From Candidatus Atribacteria bacterium (lineage in GTDB: Bacteria; Atribacterota; JALVIU01), in contig JALVIU010000059.1 of the NCBI GenBank assembly GCA_027028665.1, positions 10,886 to 16,574 on the forward strand: 5,689 nt of DNA, given 5' to 3'. Shown one piece after another: positions 1 through 5,689 of this stretch. The number at the start of each line of letters is the position of its first letter. Within the stretch, counting starts at the first letter, position 1. The notes below the pieces were generated by a model, which searched no databases, was not told the origin of the DNA, and saw nothing but the letters and a program-made list of their open reading frames with translations. Position numbers and translations under genes: made by a program.

Positions 1-1
1 T

Positions 2-1114
2 GCTTCTATACTTTCCTTTACAAATCTTCTTGTAAATAAAAAAGCAGATATTTCTAAAGATGAAGAAGAAGAGGTTCTTACTATTATATATGAAGAGACA
101 AAAAGGGTACTGAGTATATTGGAAGACTTTAAAAGCCGCGATGGAGATATATCTTCAAAAAATATTACTGCTAACTCATTAGATGAACCTATGTATAATT
201 TTTTTACAGAAGGAAGGGCTAGAATCTTGATAATAGATGATGACGGATCGATAAGAAGGTTATTAAAAATGGATCTTGAAAAATTGGGGTATGAAGTATA
301 TACTGCCTATAGTGGAAAGGAGGGATTTGAGTTTATAAAAGAAATAGAACCGGATCTTATAATTTCAGATATAAGCATACCGGAGATGAATGGAATTGAA
401 TTATATAAAAAATTAATCGCAGAAAATATAATTATACCTTTTATATTTATCACGACAGATGGTAGTATTCAGCAAAAGATAGATAGCCTTCGCTTAGGTG
501 TAGATGGATATTTAACCAAGCCCTTTTCTAAAGAAGAGCTCATTGCTCTAATGGAATCCCTTTTGATTAAAGCAAAAAGGATCTCTCAAAATATATTTAT
601 AGATGCACTTACAAAGGTATATAATAGAAAATTTATAGAAGAGAAGCTTTCTATTAAAATAGAGAAGGCTATAGAAGTTTTTAAATCTTTTTCTCTTGCT
701 ATGTGTGATATAGATTATTTCAAAAAAATAAATGATACCTATGGCCATGAAACAGGAGATAAAGTACTTGCATTTTTAGGACATTTTTTAAAGTCCCATT
801 TGAGAGATAATGATATAGTGAGTCGATATGGAGGAGAGGAATTTTTAATATTCTTAGACAATGCTACGGGGGACAAAGCCTATACCATTATGAATAGATT
901 AAGAGAACAACTATCTAAAGAAGAAATAAATATAGGAGAAGGAAAAAAATTACGTATAACGATAAGTGTAGGTATCTCCTCTTTCCCAGGAAAATATCAC
1001 ACCTTTAAGGAATTAGTGAAAGCGGCAGATGATGCTCTTTATAAGGCAAAAACAACAGGCAAAAATAAAGTAGTCCTTATACAAAATTTAGAAAAGGAGG
1101 ATATAAATGGTTGA
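2..1114 (+). CDS. Response-regulator diguanylate cyclase (HisKA-like, REC, GGDEF), 5' end outside window
   Basis: Predicted to make cyclic di-GMP from two GTP under control of receiver phosphorylation. The frame is open from base 2 with no stop, so the gene begins upstream; the TTG at 119 lies inside the helix pair and is not a credible start. Numbering from base 2 gives 370 visible residues. Residues 1-47 resemble the part of a HisKA dimerisation domain that follows the phospho-His box (ASILSFTNLL, then a second helix ending SILEDF). A linker of roughly 30 residues leads to a REC domain at about 74-190, with acidic Asp79-81, phospho-acceptor Asp123, Thr151 and Lys173. The GGDEF domain spans about 198-362, with metal/substrate residues in CDIDYFKKIND (235-245), the active-site GGEEF at 277-281, and an RxxD inhibitory I-site (RDND, 268-271) exactly five residues before it. 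Catalytic and feedback sites both look intact. No HATPase domain lies between HisKA and REC. No membrane segment is visible, so it is probably cytoplasmic unless the missing N-terminus says otherwise. The stop overlaps proS by 8 nt. Confidence 0.93.
   Translation, partial: ASILSFTNLLVNKKADISKDEEEEVLTIIYEETKRVLSILEDFKSRDGDISSKNITANSLDEPMYNFFTEGRARILIIDDDGSIRRLLKMDLEKLGYEVYTAYSGKEGFEFIKEIEPDLIISDISIPEMNGIELYKKLIAENIIIPFIFITTDGSIQQKIDSLRLGVDGYLTKPFSKEELIALMESLLIKAKRISQNIFIDALTKVYNRKFIEEKLSIKIEKAIEVFKSFSLAMCDIDYFKKINDTYGHETGDKVLAFLGHFLKSHLRDNDIVSRYGGEEFLIFLDNATGDKAYTIMNRLREQLSKEEINIGEGKKLRITISVGISSFPGKYHTFKELVKAADDALYKAKTTGKNKVVLIQNLEKEDING
1094..1100 (+). promoter_or_regulatory. Shine-Dalgarno site of proS
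   Basis: AAGGAGG, a near-perfect anti-Shine-Dalgarno match, ends 6 nt before the ATG at 1107. It lies inside the last codons of the upstream diguanylate cyclase gene. It fixes the proS start and implies efficient initiation even though the two genes overlap. Confidence 0.88.
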
Positions 1115-2549
1115 AAAAGAATTTGTGAAAGACATCCCTTCAAAAAGTGAAGATTTCTCTGCTTGGTATACGGCTGTTATTAGAAAAGCAGGTCTTGCAG
1201 ACTATACGAGTTTGAAGGGATGTATGGTGATAAAACCATATGGATTTGCCTTATGGGAAAATGTAAGAAATGCCTTGGATAAAAGAATAAAAGAGACAGG
1301 TCATCAAAATGCATATTTTCCTTTGTTTATCCCTGAGAGTCTTTTGAAAAAAGAGGCAGAGCATGTAGAAGGGTTTGCACCAGAGGTGGCATGGGTAACG
1401 CATGGGGGAAAAGAGGAACTTGAAGAAAGGCTTGCAGTAAGACCTACTTCTGAGGCAATTATCTGTAGTATATATTCAAAGTGGGTAAGGTCCTACAGAG
1501 ATCTCCCAATACTTATAAATCAATGGGCAAATGTAGTAAGGTGGGAGAAGGTAACAAGATTGTTTTTAAGAACTACAGAGTTTTTATGGCAAGAAGGACA
1601 TACTGTACATAGGACAAAAGAAGAGGCACAAGAAGAAACCTTAAGAATGTTAAATGTATATAAAGATCTTTTAGAAACAGAGCTTGCAATTCCTGTAATT
1701 TCAGGGCAAAAAACGGAGAGAGAAAAGTTTGCAGGAGCACTTAAGACGTATTCTATTGAAGCACTTATGGGAGATGGAAAAGCACTTCAGGCAGGCACTT
1801 CGCATAATCTTGGGCAACATTTTGCCAAAGTATTTGATATCAAGTTTTTAGATGAGGATCAGAAAGAAAAATATGCATGGCAAACCTCCTGGGGAGTATC
1901 TACGAGGTTAATAGGTGCCATAATTATGGTTCATGGAGATGATTACGGGCTTATTCTTCCCCCAAAAATTGCACCTATTCAATCAGTAATTGTGCCGATA
2001 TTTAAGAAAAATACAAAGGAATTTGTATTATCTAAAGCAAGAGAAATAAAGGATGTGCTTAAAGGGATAAGAGTAGAGCTCGATGATAGAGAAGAGTATA
2101 CTCCTGGATGGAAATTTAACGAATGGGAACTAAAAGGGGTACCCCTTAGAATAGAAATAGGGCCAAGGGATATAGAAAAAGGAAATGTTGTACTTGTACG
2201 TAGAGATACAAGGAAAAAGGTTGTATCTCCTATAGCTGAGGTGAAAAATAGAGTAGGAGAATTACTTGATATTATTCAAAATGATTTATTCTTAAAAGCA
2301 AGAAGATTCGTAGAGGATAATACTCATTATGTGGAAGATTATGGAAAGTTCAAAAAAACAATTGAAGAAAAGAAGGGATTTATCATTGCCCCATGGTGCG
2401 GAAGTAGTGAATGTGAAGAGAAGATAAAAGAGGAGACAAAGGCAACTATAAGAAACATACCACTTGCAAAGGTAAAAGAGGGAAGGGGAAAGTGTATATA
2501 CTGTGGTAAAGAGACAGATCTATATGTCTACTTTGCAAGGGCCTATTAA
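1107..2549 (+). CDS. proS: Prolyl-tRNA synthetase, archaeal/eukaryotic type
   Basis: Class II aminoacyl-tRNA synthetase that attaches proline to tRNA-Pro using ATP, in the cytoplasm. The 480-residue protein is complete and of normal length for the short form, which lacks the large editing insertion of standard bacterial ProRS. Motif 1 lies near 68-80 (FPLFIPES). The proline pocket has the RPTSE segment (Thr114, Glu116) and Arg145. Motif 2 is at about 146-166, with RTTEFLWQEGHT (Arg155, Glu158, His165). A GTSHNLGQ segment is at 230-237. Motif 3 is SWGVSTRLIGAI (261-272) with Arg267. An anticodon-binding domain follows at about 288-390. The C-terminal domain carries Cys431, Cys436, Cys463 and Cys466, the expected zinc ligands, and the chain ends in the family's typical tyrosine (Tyr480). 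The ATG has a strong Shine-Dalgarno site 6 nt upstream, and the first 8 nt overlap the preceding gene, so translation is probably coupled. Family knowledge says this type can mischarge cysteine or alanine, so a separate trans-editing protein would be expected elsewhere in the genome. Confidence 0.98.
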   Translation: MVEKEFVKDIPSKSEDFSAWYTAVIRKAGLADYTSLKGCMVIKPYGFALWENVRNALDKRIKETGHQNAYFPLFIPESLLKKEAEHVEGFAPEVAWVTHGGKEELEERLAVRPTSEAIICSIYSKWVRSYRDLPILINQWANVVRWEKVTRLFLRTTEFLWQEGHTVHRTKEEAQEETLRMLNVYKDLLETELAIPVISGQKTEREKFAGALKTYSIEALMGDGKALQAGTSHNLGQHFAKVFDIKFLDEDQKEKYAWQTSWGVSTRLIGAIIMVHGDDYGLILPPKIAPIQSVIVPIFKKNTKEFVLSKAREIKDVLKGIRVELDDREEYTPGWKFNEWELKGVPLRIEIGPRDIEKGNVVLVRRDTRKKVVSPIAEVKNRVGELLDIIQNDLFLKARRFVEDNTHYVEDYGKFKKTIEEKKGFIIAPWCGSSECEEKIKEETKATIRNIPLAKVKEGRGKCIYCGKETDLYVYFARAY

Positions 2550-2554
2550 GGTGA

Positions 2555-3961
2555 ATGAAGGAAAAGAGATTATTACTTATAAATCCATGGATATATGATT
2601 TTATTTCATACGATCTATGGTCAAAACCTTTGGGGCTTTTATATCTATCTTCTATCCTAAAGTCTCACGGGTATATAATTGATTTTGTAGATACGCTTTA
2701 TAGGTGGGATAAATTTCATATACAGGATATAGAGAAGCCACCAAAGGTAAGAAAGTATGGAGATGGACCTTATTATAAAGAAGAGGTGGAGAAACCTGAA
2801 TCGATAAAGAGTCTCTCTATTGATAGGAAATTTTCTCGTTATGGAATTACAGTAAATAGCTTTAGGCGACATCTGGAGACCATGAAAAAACCAGATGCAG
2901 TACTTATCACGTCTGGAATGACCTATTGGTATATTGGAATAGAAGAGGCAATAAATGTAGTAAAAGAATATTTTAAAGATGTACCTATATTCTTAGGAGG
3001 CATATATGCTACTCTTATGCCAGAACATGCAAAAGCTATAAAAGGAGTAAACTTTGTTCTTCCGGGACATGGAGAAAATATCATTCTAAGAGTTTTGGGG
3101 GAGTACTTTGATATCCCATATACCCAACCTTATTACGATTTGGATAATATGCCATATCCAGATTATGGTATATATGAAAAACTCGATTATGTTATAATAA
3201 TTACATCAAAAGGATGTCCATTTCGGTGTAGTTACTGTGCATCATATTTTGTAAGTGGTGGGTATTTTGAGAGAAGTCCTGAAAAAGTGGTAGAAGAGAT
3301 TGCATATTACAGATTTAAAAGAGGAATAAAAAATATTGTAATCTATGATGATGCATTTTTATTAAATAAAAAACGCGCAAAAGGTGTACTTAAAGGAATT
3401 ATTGAGAATAAAATAAGAGCTTACTATCATTTGCCCAATGGATTACATGCAAGATTTATAGATGAAGAGATGGCAGAGATGCTGTATAGGGCAGGTTTTG
3501 TAGAGATTCGATTGGGATTTGAAATATCAGATGATTTTATTCAGAGAGAAACAGGGGGAAAAGTTACATCTCAAGAATTAATACGTGCAATGAATAATTT
3601 AGAAAGAGCAGGCTATAAACGAAAAGATATAGGTATTTATGTAATGACGGGTCTTCCTTATTTACCTATGCAGAAGGTAGTTGATGCTCTTCTTTTTGCA
3701 AATGATTTGGGAGGCAGAATACACCTTTCTGAATATTCTCCTGTTCCTCATACCAAGGATTACGAGAGAATAAATAGAAAATTAAAAGATTTATTAGACA
3801 AAGAACCTTTATATCATAATAATATAGTATTTCCTTATCTTTCTGATATAAACCAGAAAGACTTAAGAGATATTAGGAGTTTGGTAAAATTTTTAAATTA
3901 TGGTTCTCAATTAAATATAAAATTACTTTCGGAATTAAAGAAATGGGGGTATGCCAATTGA
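2555..3961 (+). CDS. Radical SAM protein with N-terminal cobalamin-binding-like domain, function unknown
   Basis: The 468-residue product has the layout of a B12-binding-domain radical SAM enzyme. Residues 1-50 (LLLINPW onward) and about 113-185 form a Rossmann-like cobalamin-binding fold, with GGIYATLMPEHA at 148-159 as in this superfamily. The DxHxxG motif that supplies the lower cobalt ligand is absent, so any cobalamin would bind without a histidine ligand, or not at all. A charged segment at about 50-110 interrupts the domain. The radical SAM core begins near 212; Cys221, Cys225 and Cys228 (CPFRCSYC) would bind the 4Fe-4S cluster that cleaves S-adenosylmethionine. Later core strands include IVIYDDAFLL (261-270) and EIRLGFEISDD (317-327). 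The C-terminal part, from about 400, is not recognised. An in-frame TGA (2552-2554) directly precedes the ATG, so no earlier start exists; a weak TAAGG (2547-2551) gives only a 3-nt spacing. Substrate and reaction cannot be read from sequence or context. The gene starts 5 nt after proS and ends overlapping hom. Confidence 0.9.
   Translation: MKEKRLLLINPWIYDFISYDLWSKPLGLLYLSSILKSHGYIIDFVDTLYRWDKFHIQDIEKPPKVRKYGDGPYYKEEVEKPESIKSLSIDRKFSRYGITVNSFRRHLETMKKPDAVLITSGMTYWYIGIEEAINVVKEYFKDVPIFLGGIYATLMPEHAKAIKGVNFVLPGHGENIILRVLGEYFDIPYTQPYYDLDNMPYPDYGIYEKLDYVIIITSKGCPFRCSYCASYFVSGGYFERSPEKVVEEIAYYRFKRGIKNIVIYDDAFLLNKKRAKGVLKGIIENKIRAYYHLPNGLHARFIDEEMAEMLYRAGFVEIRLGFEISDDFIQRETGGKVTSQELIRAMNNLERAGYKRKDIGIYVMTGLPYLPMQKVVDALLFANDLGGRIHLSEYSPVPHTKDYERINRKLKDLLDKEPLYHNNIVFPYLSDINQKDLRDIRSLVKFLNYGSQLNIKLLSELKKWGYAN
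3945..3949 (+). promoter_or_regulatory. Shine-Dalgarno-like GGGGG deciding the hom start
   Basis: GGGGG pairs with the CCUCC core of 16S rRNA through one G-U wobble and ends 8 nt before the TTG at 3958. It is placed correctly for TTG and cannot serve the ATG at 3943, which it overlaps. Only a poor A/G-rich stretch (AAAGAA) precedes that ATG. The next gene uses the same GGGGG core at 7 nt, which supports the reading. Confidence 0.55.
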
Positions 3962-5253
3962 TTGAAAAATCTATTGTAAATATAGGTATAATTGGACTTG
4001 GCGTAGTAGGAAGAGGTGTACTTAAAATCCTTTCTGATAATAAGGAGCTCATATTAAAAAGAACGGGGAAAGAAGTAGTTATAAAAAAAGCAGCTGCTAG
4101 AACAGAAAAAACCCTTTTATCTACAGGTCTCCCGAAAGAGATGCTTACTATAAATCCATTGGAGGTAGTTGAAGACAAAGATATAGATATTGTTATTGAA
4201 CTCATAGGAGGTTATAACCCTGCAAAAGAATTTATAGAGAAAGCTCTAAAAAACAAAAAAAGTGTGGTAACGGCAAATAAAGAGGTAATCGCAAAATCAG
4301 GATATGAACTATTGAAGATTGCAAATGAAAATAATGTATATTTAAGGTTTGAGGCAAGTGCTGTAGGAGGGGTTCCAATTATTGCATCTCTTTATAGATC
4401 TCTTACCTCTTATGATATCAATCGGCTGGTAGGGATTATAAATGGTACTACAAATTATATACTTACGGATATGTATGAAAGTGGTACATCTTTTGAAAAT
4501 TCCTTAAAAGAGGCACAGAGGAAAGGTTATGCAGAGAGCGATCCTACAAAGGACATAGAAGGGTATGATGCAGCATATAAAGTTACTATACTTGCATCAT
4601 TGGCCTTTGGAGCCAGGATAGATATAAATGATGTGTATAGAGAGGGAATTACAAATATAGATCCCATAGATATTAAGTATGCAGATGAGTTAAATTATAG
4701 AATAAAACTCCTTGCAATTGCATCCAGAAAGGAAGATAATATAGATGTAAGAGTGCATCCTATGCTTGTTCCGAAATCTCATTTACTTGCAAATGTTGAA
4801 GGAGTATACAATGCTGTATTCACAGAGGGTGAGGGATATGGAAAACTTCTTTTTTCTGGTCCTGGAGCTGGCTCTTTGCCTGCAGCAAGCATGGTGGTAA
4901 GTGACTTGGTAGACATTGCAAGGCTTCACGGGAGGCCTTACATAGAGGATTTATCATACAATCATTTCAAAAACCTTTCTATCCTAAATATAGAGAATAC
5001 AATAAATCCTTATTATTTGAGAATTAGAGTTAATGATAGACCTGGCGTATTAGCACTTATTGCCAATTCTTTCGCCGTTCATAAAGTAAGCTTTGCCTCT
5101 GTTATTCAAAAAGAAGCCTTCCAGGACGAGGTAGATGTGGTGTTTCTTACACATGAAACCGAGGAATACAGGATAAGAGGAGCACTCTCATCTATAGAGA
5201 AGTATCCAGAAATAAAGGGAATTTCCGCCTTTATAAGGGTACTAAAAGAGTAA
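3958..5253 (+). CDS. hom: Homoserine dehydrogenase with C-terminal ACT domain
   Basis: Reduces L-aspartate-4-semialdehyde to L-homoserine with NAD(P)H, the branch step toward threonine and methionine, in the cytoplasm. Counting from the TTG start (431 residues), the N-terminal Rossmann domain has GLGVVG at 13-18 and the TANKE loop at 105-109. The catalytic domain has GIINGTTNYIL at 159-169 and the GYAESDPTKDIEGYDAAYK stretch at 190-208, which holds the family's catalytic acidic residues (Glu193, Asp199, Asp204) and Lys208. SGPGAGSLPAASMV follows at 300-313. An ACT domain fills about 352-430 (YYLRIRVNDRPGVLALIA onward), so feedback control by an amino acid, usually threonine, is likely but inferred. 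Length is normal for the monofunctional enzyme. I prefer TTG 3958 because it makes a 4-nt TTGA overlap with the upstream stop, has GGGGG 8 nt upstream, and leaves a usual short leader before the Rossmann motif. ATG 3943, adding five residues (MGVCQ), is the alternative. Confidence 0.96.
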   Translation: MIEKSIVNIGIIGLGVVGRGVLKILSDNKELILKRTGKEVVIKKAAARTEKTLLSTGLPKEMLTINPLEVVEDKDIDIVIELIGGYNPAKEFIEKALKNKKSVVTANKEVIAKSGYELLKIANENNVYLRFEASAVGGVPIIASLYRSLTSYDINRLVGIINGTTNYILTDMYESGTSFENSLKEAQRKGYAESDPTKDIEGYDAAYKVTILASLAFGARIDINDVYREGITNIDPIDIKYADELNYRIKLLAIASRKEDNIDVRVHPMLVPKSHLLANVEGVYNAVFTEGEGYGKLLFSGPGAGSLPAASMVVSDLVDIARLHGRPYIEDLSYNHFKNLSILNIENTINPYYLRIRVNDRPGVLALIANSFAVHKVSFASVIQKEAFQDEVDVVFLTHETEEYRIRGALSSIEKYPEIKGISAFIRVLKE

Positions 5254-5256
5254 AAA

Positions 5257-5261
5257 GGGGG
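5257..5261 (+). promoter_or_regulatory. Shine-Dalgarno-like GGGGG of the FAH-family gene
   Basis: GGGGG sits in the 15-nt gap after the hom stop and ends 7 nt before the ATG at 5269. It has the same G-rich core, with one wobble pair, that precedes hom. The gap has no space for a promoter or terminator, so the gene is presumably read from the upstream transcript. Confidence 0.6.
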
Positions 5262-5268
5262 CTGGGAT

Positions 5269-5689
5269 ATGTATCTTGGTACAAGCAAAAGAGATGATGG
5301 AAAGACTTTTGTGGTATTAAAAGAAAGAGATAAATTTGTTGATTTCTCTATGGCGTGGTTTGCCTATCAGGTAGTAGTAGAAAAGAAGAAAAATGCTATA
5401 TACGCAAGTAGTCTTGATGAATTTTTTAAAAGGTCATTTATAGAAATGGTCTCTAAGGTTTATAGTTTCATAAAAGAAAAGAAGTTAATGGATTTTTATT
5501 ATCTCCGAAAAGATCCACATTTTATACAGCCTGTACTTAAACCCTCAAAAATCGTATGCCTTGGGCTAAACTATGTAAAACATGCAAAAGAAGCTAATAT
5601 GGTCGTACCAGAAGAGCCTATATTTTTTTCAAAGGCACCTTCTTCATTGATTGGTCCAAATCAAGAAATCATAGCAAAGAAGGAATGGG
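5269..5689 (+). CDS. Fumarylacetoacetate-hydrolase-family protein, 3' end outside window
   Basis: The frame runs from ATG 5269 to the right edge without a stop, giving 140 residues of a protein usually about twice that size or more. Residues from about 92 match the start of the FAH fold: KIVCLGLNYVKHAKEA (94-109) with the conserved NYxxH (His105), then PEEPIFFSKAPSSLIGP (114-130). Family members hydrolyse or decarboxylate 2-oxo/enol acids using a divalent metal; many are acylpyruvases, oxaloacetate decarboxylases or 5-oxopent-3-ene-1,2,5-tricarboxylate decarboxylases. The metal-binding acidic residues lie beyond the window, so substrate and activity cannot be judged. Residues 1-90 form an N-terminal region before the catalytic domain, as many members have; here it is rich in Lys and aromatic residues (for example VEKKK, FIKEKKLMDFYYL). 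A GGGGG site lies 7 nt upstream, 15 nt after hom. Confidence 0.88.
   Translation, partial: MYLGTSKRDDGKTFVVLKERDKFVDFSMAWFAYQVVVEKKKNAIYASSLDEFFKRSFIEMVSKVYSFIKEKKLMDFYYLRKDPHFIQPVLKPSKIVCLGLNYVKHAKEANMVVPEEPIFFSKAPSSLIGPNQEIIAKKEW

Noticed and set aside
61-75. GAA/GAG repeat near the left edge as a microsatellite
   Set aside because: It encodes a short acidic run (DEEEE) between two helices of the signalling protein and is too short to count as a repeat.
119-1114. TTG at 119 as the start of the diguanylate cyclase gene
   Set aside because: The frame is open upstream to the window edge and encodes a continuous HisKA-like helix that the TTG interrupts. No good ribosome site stands before it, so the gene is 5'-truncated by the window.
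2134-2147. Perfect 14-bp palindrome AAGGGGTACCCCTT
   Set aside because: It lies within proS codons for the LKGVPLR segment and has no loop, no following T-run and no second copy. It is best explained by codon choice.
3873-4205. Open reverse-strand stretch of 110 codons across the radical SAM/hom junction
   Set aside because: It is antisense to two well-supported genes, has no recognisable domain, and its composition is that expected from the complement of A+T-rich coding DNA.
4247-4262. A-rich run (AAAAAA-C-AAAAAAA) in hom as a possible slippage or frameshift site
   Set aside because: The reading frame continues intact through it into conserved TANKE residues, and no alternative-frame product of interest follows.
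5254-5268. Possible terminator or promoter in the largest intergenic gap
   Set aside because: The gap is only 15 nt, has no inverted repeat or T-run, and is occupied by the ribosome-binding site.

Overview
The window is a compact, A+T-rich bacterial segment. Isoleucine is mostly ATA and arginine mostly AGA/AGG throughout. Five protein genes, all on the + strand, fill it almost without gaps. The outer two are cut by the window edges. The short junctions, the Shine-Dalgarno sites, the c-di-GMP signalling gene and the amino-acid biosynthesis gene all fit a bacterium. The radical SAM enzyme and the archaeal/eukaryotic-type prolyl-tRNA synthetase would suit an anaerobe or a thermophile, but no gene here fixes the lineage and I do not assign one.

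Layout, left to right. (1) Bases 2-1114: the 3' part of a signalling gene coding for a histidine-kinase-like dimerisation helix pair, a phosphorylatable receiver domain and an apparently active GGDEF diguanylate cyclase with an inhibitory I-site. No kinase ATPase domain lies between them. (2) Bases 1107-2549: proS, a complete class II prolyl-tRNA synthetase of the insertion-free type with a zinc-binding C-terminus. (3) Bases 2555-3961: a radical SAM protein with an N-terminal cobalamin-binding-like domain that lacks the usual cobalamin histidine motif; its substrate is unknown. (4) Bases 3958-5253: homoserine dehydrogenase with a C-terminal ACT domain, from the threonine/methionine branch of aspartate-family synthesis. 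(5) Bases 5269 to the right edge: the N-terminal part of a fumarylacetoacetate-hydrolase-family protein.

The junctions are an 8-nt overlap, a 5-nt gap, a 4-nt overlap (19 nt if the alternative hom start is used) and a 15-nt gap. No room is left for a promoter or a rho-independent terminator, so the window reads as the middle of one longer transcript. The products do not form one pathway: signalling, tRNA charging, an unknown radical reaction, amino-acid synthesis and a small-molecule hydrolase/decarboxylase. This looks like a mixed housekeeping operon rather than a dedicated system. No RNA gene, mobile element, CRISPR array or long repeat was found. The least explained items are the kinase-less HisKA-like/REC/GGDEF architecture and the radical SAM protein of unknown function.
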